In this document: positions 21,483 through 32,088 of the stretch, piece after piece
Numbering within the stretch: the first letter of the stretch is position 1
Layout of the letters: each line of letters opens with the position of its first letter
From: Emiliania huxleyi CCMP1516
Lineage: Eukaryota; Haptophyta; Isochrysidales; Noelaerhabdaceae
Direction: 5' to 3'
DNA: 64,000 bases
NCBI RefSeq assembly: GCF_000372725.1
Contig: NW_005199878.1
Span: 1-64,000 of the forward strand
Program-made: the position numbers and the translations under genes
Notes under the pieces: generated by a model
What the model was told of the DNA's origin: nothing
Seen by the model: the letters and a program-made list of their open reading frames with translations, nothing else
Databases searched by the model: none

Positions 21483-23208
21483 GAGATACCAGGCTCTTCC
21501 CTGGCATATCAGCTATCAAGAAACCGTCTGACTTATAGGAGGAGGAGCTCTGTATTCTGCTTTTTCGACACATCCCACAGAAAACATCCGGGCCATGGGA
21601 ATATCGGTCCAGACACTCTGGGTTCTGGTTTTTCGAGGTGTGAACGATCTCCCCGTGGAGGGGTCATTCCGGCGGAATGACCTTTCATTAACTAATCGGA
21701 TTCCGAATGGGTCGAACGGGAGTACTAAGACAGCAGCATGTTCTGGGTGGGAGGAACCCTTGGGGGGAACCGTTTTATCGCTCCAGGCATTGGTTTCTGG
21801 TTTCTGGTTTCTGCTCCGAAAGCGAGGTTGGCGGCGCGCCGCGCTGCCACGCACTTTTGTGGCTCACGGGAGGGAGGCCTGCGATGCGGTCGAGTCCGCC
21901 AGGCTGCCGCGATCCCGAGCGGAAACGCCGTGGCAGCCAACATGGCTGCCTCGTGCATCGGACGCCGACCGGCGGGGCCGTTGAGCTTGTCATGCCCAAG
22001 CCCTGAAAGGCTGAGCTGTGAAAGGCAGGCGTTGTGCGAGTGTTTTGAGTACCTATCACCTATCAATAGAGTGTTTGGATCTACTCTGTTGGAGACAGAA
22101 AGAAGCTCTATCACAACGTCGGCGGAGCGGCCAATGCGCGCGGCGATCTTGAGGGCACCACCAGGAGCTGGCAAGGCCTCATCGCACGCTACCGCACGTG
22201 CCGATCCGTGCCGAGAATTACCCGCACCCGGCGTTGACAACCTCAGCTTAACACTCATCATCAGTCGCGACCAATCGGAGCAGAAACCAGAAACCAGAAC
22301 AAAATGCATGCCGCTTTTTGCTGTTCCCACTTGAAAAAAAATCGGATGGGGAACCTGTTCATTGGCCGGAATGAGCTCATTAGGACGAAGCGGGAGATGT
22401 ATTCACACCGCAGAAACCAGACCCACAGGCAGATCCCACGGGAAATCGAGGCGGGTGTCCCAGAAAACAGATCCCAGAAAAAACAGAGCGCGCCGCAGAA
22501 ACCGACCGACCCCTGGGTTTTCGGCTATGGGAAACCGCCATGGGAAACCGCAGCAGAAACCCTATGGGAAACCGAGGTCTGGTGTCTGCTTTGTGCACGA
22601 ATGCCTCGGACCTCAATCTCACTGCAGGTCAAACCAGCCCAACCCTTCTAGAAGCTTCGAGGCTCTTGTCTCAGTATTCACGCCGCAAATCTCCAAATCT
22701 CAGCTCTCAAATCTCTAGGTTGGAGGCCGTCCAAATCTTCAGTCTCAAATCTTGAATCTCGAGCGAACTCGACCGCAGATTCCTTTTGGTGTGGGAAATC
22801 TCATTCTCCAAGTCTCTGGTCTCTAATCTCAAAGTCTCCCACCGGAGGGGGAGGCTGAGTGACTGAGGTCTCAAATCTCAAATCTCTGGTCTCAAATCTC
22901 TGGGTAGCACTGTAGACCCGAGTGGAGTCTTTCAAATCTTTAAGCTCTCAATCTCTAAAAAAGACTAGAGATTTCAATTACTCCGGATTGTCGGGGAGTG
23001 GTGGTCTGGTGTGTGGTGCACTGGTAGGACTGGAGCGGGACCCCCCAACCGAGAGCGACGGTATACTGTAAACAAGCGCAGTCAGTTTCCCTGTCATGTT
23101 ACATGCGGCATGTGGCTGAGAGCTAGCCTCTACACAGCTGACGAGTACGCGAGTACGCGGCGCTCCGAAGACAGAGCATGTCGAGGAAGTAGTGCGGTCC
23201 CGTCCGTG

Positions 23209-23994
23209 TCAACGCTTGAGCCACGGCGAGTCCTTTGGAAACTCGAGGGACTTGAGGTAGTCCTTGACGCCGCGCGAGCCGCCGTCGTACGGGTCGCCCT
23301 CGTTCTCCATCGGCGCGCCTGGCACGGTGCAGGGTCGTCTGATCGCCGAGGGCCGCAAGCGCGCGGGGCGAGGCGGGTCTGCGCGCCGGGCCGTGCAAAC
23401 TGCAGGATCACGTCGTTGGTCCTCGTCTTGCTGAATTTTGGCTCGTTGGAGCCGATCGCACCTGCTCCATAGGCATGGCATGAGAGCCGCGCCTGCCACA
23501 CGGCCCGCCGTCCCCCGCGCGGCGGCCTCACCCATGATGGTGTCGAAGTCGAGGAAGCGGGACGGTATCACCTTCCGCTCGAAAGTGCCGTCGCGACCCA
23601 TGCAGGCCGTGGTCGCGAGGAGCGCGTCTCCGGCGCTGATGACGCCGCTCTGCTCCGCGTTGCCGCCCTCGACGAGGTACTGTACAACGACACCGCCGTC
23701 GCTCCCCTCCTCAAAAGCAATGCCCAGCGGCTTGTCGAGCTTCACCTCGTAGCAGTCCTTTGGCAGCTCGAAGAGGGCCGGGTAGGCATCGCGGTCCTCC
23801 TGCGGGTACTCCTTTACGAAGTCGATCCAGCCGCTGTAGTACGAGCCGAAGCCCTTTCCAAACTCCATGGCGGGCGGCAGAGGCTGGCGGGCTGCTGCGG
23901 GATAGCCAGTGCGGAGAGCTGCCGGTGCGCACCGGAAGCCGGCGGAGGGCGCGACCAGGAGGAGCGAGAGGATGGATCTCAAGGCAGTAGGCAT
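23209..23994 (-). CDS. Plastid-targeted PDZ-domain protein
   Basis: The start ATG at 23994 gives MPTALRSILSLLLVAPSAGF, a signal peptide ending in A-G-F. This is followed by a basic, Ala/Pro-rich segment to about residue 42, the bipartite presequence typical of plastids of secondary origin. The mature part has PDZ-like features: EVKLDKPLGIAFEEGSDGG, VVVQYLVEGGNAEQSGVI and AGDALLATTA (GLGF-type loop, S/N-A-x-x-S-G-x-I-x-x-G-D). Exon joins fit intron 23462-23531 (GT-AG, 70 bp), leading to AIGSNEPKFSKTRTNDVILQ, and a second intron, probably with a GC donor, before GAPMENEGDPYDGGSRGVKD and the stop. The partner is unknown. PDZ domains bind C-terminal tails, so a thylakoid scaffold or protease adaptor is possible. 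Confidence 0.75.
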   Translation of the reverse strand: MPTALRSILSLLLVAPSAGFRCAPAALRTGYPAAARQPLPPAMEFGKGFGSYYSGWIDFVKEYPQEDRDAYPALFELPKDCYEVKLDKPLGIAFEEGSDGGVVVQYLVEGGNAEQSGVISAGDALLATTACMGRDGTFERKVIPSRFLDFDTIMGEAAARGTAGRVAGAALMPCLWSRCDRLQRAKIQQDEDQRRDPAVCTARRADPPRPARLRPSAIRRPCTVPGAPMENEGDPYDGGSRGVKDYLKSLEFPKDSPWLKR

Positions 23995-24118
23995 CGTAAG
24001 TCAGTGCCGCCTGCCTCGCGCTGTTGCCTGTTGCTTCGCAGCCGCTGCCGTCGTTGCCGATGCTCGTTCCCTAAGCCCTCGTCCGAGAATCCCGAAAAAA
24101 GAATTCCTGGTTTTCCCT

Positions 24119-24270
24119 GGGCGAATGATCGGAGTGGGAGTCAGAAATGTGGTCCTTGCGCGAGGGGAGCTCGATAGACTCGAGGGGCCAGGATACGCCG
24201 CGAGGAGGACGGAGTTGCGCCGAAAGGCGAAAGAAGCCGCGAGAACAAGGGACCGCGGCAGGCGGCGGCG
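24119..24270 (+). mobile_element. LINE-like element fragment (copy E)
   Basis: The plus strand encodes MIGVGVRNVVLARGELDRLE and GPGYAARRTEL, matching the minus strands of copies at about 12490 and 14495. One codon-scale insertion distinguishes it. The remainder of the element is absent. Downstream to 24760 lies a possible continuation (a 52-residue frame MHETYDIEEVPGADYDPRHG from about 24582) of unknown nature. Confidence 0.65.
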
Positions 24271-24804
24271 CCGCACGACGATGGCGGCGAATTATACAAC
24301 CTCCGGGCCTAACAACCCGGACTGGCTCGAGGCGGACCCCGAGGGGACGCTCGGGCGTGACTACCCCTGGGGTGGGATACAGCGACAGGGACCGCGGCAC
24401 CGCCCGTGGGCTTCCGATCGTTGGGAACCCAGAGAAGCGCACCGGCGGGAATTACACAACCACGGCGCTTGTCGGCCCTCCGGAGACATGGTCCTGCGGA
24501 GCATCTGACCATGATGGCAGAGCGCGAACGCTGCGAGCCACGTCGAGATTCATACCGCGGGGGCGCACGTTCCTGCGGGCATGCATGAGACATACGATAT
24601 CGAGGAGGTCCCCGGCGCGGACTATGATCCCCGCCACGGGTCACGAGACCCCGGCGCGCAATGGCGCTCCGTACCACCGCCAAGCGACGACACGTACGGC
24701 GTACCCGACAGGGGTGCCCTTGAACGAGACCAGTTGTAGCTGCAGAGCCAGCCACTCCTGACGCCGGGTGCCCAGAGCGACGGCGTCTGGACGGGCGTTG
24801 CGGC

Positions 24805-24935
24805 CCTTAGGGTACCCCTAGGCTTAAAAGGGTGGGCCCTGGGGTGCCTGCGGCTTAAACGGCTTAAAACCTGCCATGGCAGGTTTTAAGAGCTGCTGGG
24901 CCGCCGATTCCTTTGGGGTACCCTAAGTTGCGGCC
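24805..24935. repeat. Small foldback unit with a 28-bp perfect palindrome
   Basis: An outer inverted pair (CCTTAGGGTACCCC at about 24807 and GGGGTACCCTAAG at about 24917) encloses a perfect 28-bp palindrome at 24863-24890, CTTAAAACCTGCCA and its exact complement, centred on CCATGG. It can form a cruciform or hairpin. It may be a tiny foldback element. Confidence 0.6.
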
Positions 24936-25044
24936 GGCGGCCGTGCTCTCTACACACGGAAGCCCCCGGCATTGGCCGAGGTGCACAAGCACGTGCCGCG
25001 GCGCGGCTCGGCGAGCCCTCCGCAGCGGACTGCAGAGGAGGAGG

Positions 25045-25483
25045 CGCAGAAGGGAAGGTCCCTTCAGACACGGGAGATCGCTACGTCGACTTCGACGGCG
25101 CGTCCCACGGGCCCGTGAGGCGGGCGGACCACACCGAGCTCGCGAAGGCGCGGGCGGAGATCGAGTGCCTCCGGGTGACGCTCGAGATGCATCGGGATAG
25201 GGAGCGAGCGCAAACCCTCGGGGCCCGCGCCCGCGACCTCGACCGCGAGGCGAAGATGCTCTTCAGAGCGATGGAGACCGAGGCCGAGACAGAAACCAAG
25301 ATCACCGCCACCACCACCTCGGCGGCGGCGGCGCGCGGGCTGCCCGCGCGCGGCGCGCCGCCCCGGGGACGTTGGGGGCCCCGCCGCAAACCCCGTGCAC
25401 CACCCTCCCAGCGGGCGAGTCAACCACCCCCGCGCGGCCGAGCAATCAGCGCCTCCAAGCGCGGCCGCGTGCATCGCCGGTAG
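25045..25483 (+). CDS. Hypothetical coiled-coil ORF in repeat debris
   Basis: The open frame reads GDRYVDFDGASHGPVRRADH, then a charged helix HTELAKARAEIECLRVTLEM and RDLDREAKMLFRAMETEAET, followed by a Pro/Arg/Gly-rich tail. The helical part has heptad-like spacing. No ATG lies early in the frame, so a start is not supported. It may be a retroelement gag-like fragment. No family recognised. 25484-26039 shows no supported gene; it is C-rich before about 25650 and CA-rich near 25850. Confidence 0.3.
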
Positions 25484-26039
25484 GAAGACCGGCGGGCCGC
25501 TCTACGGCGCGGCGGCCCCCGGTGGCGGCGGTCGGGCCGGGCTCGAAGCCGGCTTCGAGCCCGCCGACCCCGCCGCGCGCCTTCCGCAACCCTCGGGCCC
25601 TCACCCGGCCACCCATCGGGAACCCCCGCCCCGTGACAGACGCGGCTTCCTCAGAAGCCGTCGCCACCCTCGCCACACAGCGAATTCAGAAGCCGTCATA
25701 GCTCATACTTCACAAGACGAAAACAGGAAAATTCCATCGGCATCGCGCACAAACACTGTCGAAAAGAATTTAGCGAGGGAAATTAGCGGCCCCGACCCCC
25801 GAAAAGTACCGCGGCTCTCATCGTCCTTCCAACCGACTCAACGAAGAAGACACACACGCACACACACTCTCTCACACATGTGTAAACTCGACAAGCTGTC
25901 GCACAGAGATGCATCTCGGCCAGCCTGAGACTCTTCCCCGTCCACGCGCATCCCCTGGGGGGGTTGGGCGACTGCAGCTGGGTGAAGCTGAAGGCGCTGA
26001 ATCGTGGCGCTGAACGAATGACCCGATCGTACAGCGGCG

Positions 26040-29010
26040 CTACTTGACGAAGCTAACGTCTCCCAGCACGCCCGCCACGCGCGCGAATCGCGCGTCTAGC
26101 TCCGCCTGTATCTCGGCCGGGCTGTGCCCCAGCCTCGCCCACTCCCGCACCTGCCGCAGCAGGTCGTCGTAGAGGGTTAGGGTTCGGGTTCGGGTTCGGG
26201 TTCGGGTTAGGGTTAGGGTTAGGTCCCGCACCTGCCGCAGCAGGTCGTCGTACAGCACCGCGGTGCAGACGATGTTGAGCGCGGGCTTCTCGCCCGCGGG
26301 CAGCCGCTCGACCAGCTCCTCGACCAGCTCCGCGTGCCGGCTGTGCGCCTCGTCGTGCGCGTCCTCGAGCGCGTCGACGGACTCCGCGCGGTCGAGCAGC
26401 GCGCAGCAGCGCCGCACGTCCACCAGGCCGCGCAAGCCCTTGCGCGGCGCGACGAGCGCCTGGACCGAAGCGATGGTCTGCGCCGTCGACATGCAGTGCA
26501 CCAGCCGCGGCAGCCGCTCCAGCGGCGCCGCGTCCCGGTCTCTCGGCCGAACGGCCGCGACTTCGAGCTCCTCCGCCTCCACCGGGTCCATCACCGTGTA
26601 GCCAAAGGGCTTCAATACGCGCCCCAGCGCGTTGAAACGCTCCGGCGAGTCGCTCTCCACCACGATCGTGTTCCCTATGGCAAGTGGCCCAGACATGGAG
26701 CGGGCCCGATCGCGAACGAGACTCCTACACGCTCGTGTTGCCCGGCAGGCTGCTGCCCCTGCCGCCGCCCCCGCCCGCCGCCCCCACCGGCCGCCCGCCG
26801 CCCTCGATCTGCCGCTGCAGAGCCGCGATGCGTGCCTCGCGAGCCCCGCACTGGAAGTCGGGCTTGCCGCACACCTCTGCGCACCAGCGCAAGACCTCGC
26901 CGATCACGGGCGCCTGGCTGTCGATGAGGACGTCCGCCTGGGGCAGCCTTTCCTCTCTCGCTATGCAGTCTCTCACTATGCAGTCTCTATAGGACCGCGT
27001 CTAGGGACTGTCCTGGTGCAGACGACCGCTCCTCTCGCGCAGAAGCTCTGAGCAGTCTGTAGGTGCCCTCTAGGAGGTGTCCTGGTGCAGCCGGTCGATC
27101 CGCTCTCGCAGCGTGCGCGTCCGCTCCGCCTCGCGCGCGCGCGGGTTGCCAAGCACCACGCGGAAGTTGCGAAAGGGCTTGGCCTGCGGCGTCGAGCGCT
27201 GCCACAGCCTCGCGGCACGCCGGATGCGGAGGAAAGCCTGCGACGCGTCCTCCATGGTCAGGTCGGCCTGCTTGGCCGAGAGGGCGAGGCTCGCCTCCGA
27301 GTTGGTCAGGTCCGCCTGCACATGAGAGCTCCGACGACTCCATCGGAAGGCTCCGCCTCTGGCTCGCCTCCGACGCTGGTCAGGTCTGGCTGCACGTGTC
27401 GCGGACGTGTCGCGGACGTGTCGCGGACGTGTCGTGGGCTAGATCTCGGCTAGTCTCGCCTCGAGGTAGAGGAGCCTCCTCGGAAGTGTCTCGCAAGTGT
27501 CTCGGAAGTGTCTCGGCTATGTCTCGCCTCGAGGTAGAGGAGCCTCCTCGGAAGTGTCTCGCAAGTGTCTCGGAAGTGTCTCGGCTATGTCTCGCCTCGA
27601 GGTAGAGGAGCCTCCGGCCGGTGGTTGTGGTGAGGAAGAAGTCCGCGTTCCACGGGAAGGCGTGCCACGAGCGAGGGAGCGAGTACGACCCCTCGGAGAC
27701 CTGCAGCCGCGATGCAGCCGCGATGCAGCCGAGTTGCAGCCGAGATACGGCCGAGGTACAGCCGAGGTACAGCCGCCCTCGGAGACCTGCCAGTAGACCG
27801 GCTCGCGCAGGGCACGCGAGTGGGCGTGGATCAGCGTCGCAACTGCGGCCGGCCGCTCGAAGACCGGCACGATGTGCGGCCCGTACCGCAGCAGCGACAC
27901 CTCGGTCACGTCCGACTGCCGGCCGCACAGCCGGATGATCCGCTGCTCGATCCCGGGGAAGAGTGGCTCGCGTCCCAGCCGCACGCGCCTGGACACGGCG
28001 CAAGCGGCGTCGCGGACGTGCCGCGGACGTGTCTCGGCGAGCTGCCGCAACTCGCTCGCGAAAGTCGTCTGCGGCGCGCATGCCGAGCGAGACGGAGCGA
28101 AGCACCTGTTTTCGAGGCGAGAGCGCTCTGGGCTTGCCGTGGCCGTGCGCGAGGCGGAGAGCACGGCACTTGCGAGAGGAAGAGGGTGGTCGCAATCAGC
28201 GAGCGAACGGCGCAGAGGCCGGTGACCTGGAGCAGCCCGCGCGCGCACTCGGGCTCGGACGGCGCCACGCCCGTGGCGATGGACGGGCGCAGGACCGCCG
28301 CGGGCTCGAGGCCCATCGCCGTGGCTATCGTGACTGGGTCCTGCATCCCCCACACCGCTGAGACCATCGTCTGCTCGTAGGCATACCGGAGGAGAAAGTG
28401 AGCCGCCGTAGGCATGTCGGCGCCCCAGATGCCCGCCTTGAGCACCACGCTGCCCTCCACCAGACCAACCTACGACGACGGACCGAGCTGCGGCTGAGAT
28501 CGCATCTCTGGCCCCACCCCCCTCTGCGTGCCCGTTTGGGGCACAGACCGAGTAGATGGCGGCGATGCTCAGCCCGAGCATGGCCGCGCTCTCGGGCCGC
28601 GCGATCGCGTGCAGGATGGAATGAGTGAGCCGCGTGAAGCGCGTCAGCTCCGCCCCTCGCGTGCCGCTGATCTCCGCTGCCAGGGACGGGAACTCATCCG
28701 ACGGCTTGGCGCCTGATATGCTTCCCGGGCAGAGGTCACAGGAGGCGGCGCCGGATGCGGTGCGTGGGTATCGACGGGAAGTCGCTGTTTCAGTGCGTCC
28801 TCCCATCCATGCTCCCTCGCACTATGGCCCTAGACCACGCTTCCTCGCACCGTCCCAGAAGAGCGTCACCGGCAGGCGGCCCTTCATGCTGGCGGGCTGC
28901 TCGCCGCCGAGATGGTCGAAGCGGCACGCAGCGGCGGCGAAGTGGCGGCTGCTCACCGCCAGATGGCGTGCAGGCCGCAGCATGCCACCCAGCGCCGACG
29001 GCCGCAACAT
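26040..29010 (-). CDS. Large hypothetical multi-exon protein, probable organelle presequence
   Basis: Not recognised. The ATG at 29010 starts MLRPSALGGMLRPARHLAVS, an Arg-rich amphipathic, mitochondrion-like leader. Exons in order include VTLFWDG; AKPSDEFPSLAAEISG and RLTHSILHAIARPESAAMLG; VEGSVVLKAGIWGADMPTAA and FLLRYAYEQTMVSAVWGMQD; EPLFPGIEQRIIRLCGRQSD and LLRYGPHIVPVFERPAAVA; RSWHAFPWNADFFLTTTTGR; ADLTNSEASLALSAKQADLT; ADVLIDSQAPVIGEVLRWCA (with CGKPDFQCG); and a last part NTIVVESDSPERFNALGRVL to DVSFVK. A stop at 26725 and an ATG at 26696 could mean two genes. GT at 26717 region and TAG just before GGAACACG (about 26686) also allow a 56-bp intron, which I favour. Internal introns carry copied exon edges. 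Confidence 0.5.
26143..26252. repeat. TTAGGG/TTCGGG tract with 29-bp flanking exon duplication
   Basis: The 29-bp sequence beginning TCCCGCACCTGCCGCAGCAG (26143-26171) is exactly repeated at 26224-26252. Between them are about 52 bp of TTAGGG and TTCGGG hexamers. On the minus strand the duplicate encodes YDDLLRQVR, which therefore appears twice around the tract in the unspliced frame. Confidence 0.95.
27435..27610. repeat. Triplicated exon edge with AAGTGTCTCGG filler
   Basis: CTCGCCTCGAGGTAGAGGAG followed by CCTCC occurs three times (about 27455, 27524 and 27593), separated by filler of GGAAGTGTCTCGCAAGTGTC type. On the minus strand each copy encodes RLLYLEAR at an exon end of the 26040-29010 gene. 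Confidence 0.85.
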
Positions 29011-29166
29011 GCGACCAGCCAATCGGCCCTAGGGCGGTCGACTGCAGCGAGGTCTCGTGAGAAGAAGAAACGGAATGACGACGGCGCCGGTCGTCGCAGA
29101 AAAACAGGTTTCAAAAAAGAAAACAACGCAAAGAACGCTCGAAGACTCGCTCACCACAAGCTCACG

Positions 29167-30565
29167 ATGCGTTCGATCGCGCTCATAGCGATGGCGGCGT
29201 TCGCCGTCCGCGGGTCTGAAGCGTTTGCCACGCTGAAGCCACCGCGTCTCTCCTCACGCCACTCTCGCAGTCAGCAGCCGCTCCTCTTCTCGCCAGACCT
29301 CTCCGTGCCGGAGGCTGCTGCTGCGGCGACCTCGCTGCCAGCGCCCCTCCTCGCAGCGTCGGCGGCGCCCAACGCCCTGGCCAGCGCGATTGTGGCCTAC
29401 CTGCACTACGCGGGCTTCCTGCTCAGCGGCGTGTGCCTCACTGCGGAGCGGCTCACTCTCAAGGTGTGAACGAGGGCGGAAAGAGGGTGCGCCGCCTGCT
29501 TACCCGCGGCATGTCGAGACTAGGAGGGCATGGGAAAGGCGGACGACAACGTCCTCTCCATCGCCGACTCTTTGTACGGCGTCGCCGGCGCTCTGCAGTG
29601 GCGGGCAGCCTCGCGAGGCGCTCATCGCCCGACGAGCTTCTACTTTGAGGAACAGGCCTGGTCATCGTCGTGACCGGCTACCTCCGAGCCACGCAGTTCG
29701 GCAAGGGGTGGGAGTTCTACGCGCACGAGCCCATCTTTTGGCTCAAGCTGACGCTGCTCGCCGTCGCAGGCGCCGCCTCCCCTCTCCTCTCCTCTCTGCC
29801 ACGCGCCTCTCTCCAGAGGGCTGACTGCTCCGCAGGGGCCGCATCTTTCTTCCCGACGGCCATCATCATCCAGCGCGCACTTCGGCAGCGAGACGCGGGC
29901 TTTGGCGCGCCTCCTCGTAGCCTGCTCGGAGCCTGCTCGGAGCCTTCCTGGTAGGCAGCGCGACGCGGGAGAGGCGTCCATCCCGCCGATGTCCCCGAGG
30001 CCTGCTGGCGAGGAGGAGGCGCCGCCATGCCTTCACCGCCCTGAGCTCGCGTGTCTGTGAACAGGCTCGAGGCGAGGGTGGCCGGGCCTTGTGCACGTGA
30101 GCAGCGTCTCTCCACGCCTAGAGCCTGCGGACAGGCTCGTGGCGAGAATGACTTCGATCGTCAACGCCGAGCTGCTCGCCCTCGCCTCCATCCCGCTAAC
30201 GGCAACCACCATGTCGCGCGGCATCGGGTACGCGGAGTGGCTGCCGTGGCAGGCAACTTCCCCTCGAGGCTGCCCTCACTCTCCCTCTCCCCGCACCTGT
30301 CCCTGTCCCGTGACACGTCCTCTGACACTCGTCCTCTGACACGTCCACACGCCCACTGACACGTCCACTGACACGTCCACTGACACGTCCACTGACATGT
30401 CCACTGACACGCCACTGACACGTCCACTGACATGTCCACTGACACGCCGGGCGGCAGGTGGGCGCCCTCCCCCCCGCGCTCGCGCTGGGCGGGCTCGGGT
30501 ACAAGTACATCAACGAGGCCCTCTCCTGGAAGGAGGAGGAGGGCGAGAAGCGTGCGGCCGAGTGA
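29167..30565 (+). CDS. DUF2214 family membrane protein, probably plastid
   Basis: The ATG at 29167 gives MRSIALIAMAAFAVRGSEAF, a signal peptide with Ala-Phe at the likely cleavage point, then a basic linker, suggesting plastid import. Exons in order: ASAIVAYLHYAGFLLSGVCL and TAERLTLK; KADDNVLSIADSLYGVAGAL; VIVVTGYLRATQFGKGWEFY and HEPIFWLKLTLLAV; FFPTAIIIQRALRQRDA; LVARMTSIVNAELLALASIP and MSRGIGYAEW; then LGGLGYKYINEALSWKEEE and the stop at 30565. This order (H-Y-x-G-F, D-x-x-Y-G, F-G-K-G-W-x-x-Y, F-W-L-K-L, P-T, R-G-I-G) matches DUF2214, four-helix membrane proteins of bacteria and plastids with no known function. Exon edges are duplicated near 29890/29955 and 30062/30132. Confidence 0.85.
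30300..30450. repeat. ACTGACACGTCC minisatellite in an intron
   Basis: About ten units of CACTGACACGTCC/CACTGACATGTCC lie in the last intron of the DUF2214 gene. GGACGTGTC/GACACGTCC words also fill introns or flanks at about 27400, 39580-39950, 42920-42965, 43250-43600 and 44940-44985. Confidence 0.85.
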
Positions 30566-30889
30566 TGGGGAGGCCGTGGCGGTGCTCTCCGCCCAGTGCC
30601 CCAGTGATGGCCATGCGGCGAGGCGCGGCGAGAGGCCCTGCCGTGCTGCATGGGTCGCGAGAGGCGTCACTAGTGGTGGGAGTCCCCAACTAGCGCTGTC
30701 GTAGATCGGCGTCGGGCGACACGAGAGGCCGCATTCGTGCGGCGCGCGTCCCGCGGCGGTTTTCTATACAAACGTCAGTATTTTATCGTGCAGGGCGGGG
30801 GACACACATATCTCATAAAGGGGAAGGACCCTCAGTTGACCAGGAGTTGTGGGGCACCCTTGTGGCTTGTGGTTGTGCGCCAGGCCCTC

Positions 30890-31660
30890 CCCTGCTACCT
30901 GGGTTGTTGCACGAGTATATGGGACAAAAGCGTCGAAAATGTCCCAAAAAAGCGTGTCTCGAGTTTGTGGCAGCTCCGCAGCCAGCGCGGGCTGCCGGGA
31001 CGCACCGCTCGCGCGTTCGGCACACTCAGTGGACCCCACCGAGTGTGCCGAACCAACTGGAGTGAGCAGGCTCGACGCCGCGCTTTCTGTGGAGCTGACA
31101 CAAACTCGCCGCCGAGCGTGCCACCGACGGCGTCCCGGCGGAGGTGATGGAGTGTGAGACCTGAGGCTGCGGAGGTGACGCCTGAGGTACCGGTCCGTGC
31201 ACAGCGACTCAGCCGGCGACCGCCACGGGCTCAGACGAGACTTGTCGACTCGTTCCAGCTCAGCTTCACCGTGGTCCTCGGGCGTCTGTCGACGTCAGGA
31301 CCACCCATACAGCTCGCGGGTTTGAGGTCGCAAGAGCCAAGATGGTGGCGTTTGGACATCCCAACCATCACACAAGACAGCCTGTAGGTGATGGCGGGAC
31401 GGCGCAGTGTTTGTGGCACTCGGCAGTAGGCACCCGCGGCACGGCCCCGCTGTCGGCTCTCGCGGGCTGCGGAACCGGCCCCAGAAGGGGACGGTCCGGG
31501 CGAGTGTGGCAGCTCCTGCGCTAGTATGGGCACCCTCTATTATAGCACTACTGATCCTGGTCATTAGAGCTGCCAGGGATAGCGTCAGGAGCTGGTAGGA
31601 GTCAAAGCCCCTCATATTTGAGACATCGTGTCCCATATACTCGTGCAACAACCCACCTGC
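30890..31660. repeat. Inverted repeat pair, GGTTGTTGCACGAGTATATG
   Basis: GGGTTGTTGCACGAGTATAT (30902 on) and its complement ATATACTCGTGCAACAACCC (about 31634) lie about 730 bp apart. A hairpin-forming TTCGGCACACTC...GAGTGTGCCGAA lies at 31017-31052. The interval has no supported gene. It is probably a decayed element next to the LTR-like block at 31660. Confidence 0.5.
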
Positions 31661-31930
31661 TCGGCTCCACCTCCAGCGAGTACGGGGAGTATAAAGCCCC
31701 CGTAGACAAGTCTTGTCATCAACAGAGATCAGAGTAGAAGGATCTGACCTCGGGGCCGATGTGACCAAGCGCTGGTAGCTGGTAGCGTGGTTTTATCTCA
31801 CACCCATGGTCTCACAGTGTGCCGGCAGTCGCCGAGCAGGTGTCGCTCACACAAGCCGCAGCACAAGTACAAGTGACTGAGGGCCAGTGAGGGCGAGCCC
31901 ATCGCTGTGACAGCTTGGTGGACGCCGCAC
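31660..31930 (+). repeat. LTR-like repeat, copy 1 (inverted relative to 58080-58300)
   Basis: Shares long blocks with the complement of 58080-58300: GTAGACAAGTCTTGTCATCA, GATCTGACCTCGGGGCCGAT followed by GTGACCAAGCGCTGGT, and CTCACAGTGTGCCGGCAGTC. GGGGAGTATAAAGCCCCC (31686 on) resembles an LTR promoter TATA box, and GGTAGCGTGGTTTTA downstream could be a primer-binding region. An LTR-retrotransposon 5' end is a plausible reading but not proved. Confidence 0.5.
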
Positions 31931-32088
31931 AGTAGGCTGACAAATTGCCACGCGCCTCCCACACAGGGCCGCCGCTGGTGTGGGTGCGAGCGAGCACGTG
32001 GCTCAGCGGACAGCGCCCACATGACGCGTTTGGATGCTCGATTTTTTCGGAACATCCATCATCCATCCTCGGCGGGCGCTTCGCGCTC

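Larger units (their letters stand above)
20110..22977. mobile_element. 2.9-kb DNA transposon-like element with inverted ends
   Basis: The left end GAAATCTCTAGTCTTTCTTA (then GAGATTGAGAG) is mirrored at the right end by CTCTCAATCTCTAAAAAAGACTAGAGATTTC (about 22947-22977). Subterminal regions on both sides (20140-20520 and 22670-22960) are full of CAAATCTC/GAGATTTG words. A broken ORF lies at 20560-21254. GGTTTCTGGTTTCTGCTCCG (about 21800) and its inverse (about 22278) suggest a second, nested element. The superfamily is not identified. Confidence 0.6.
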
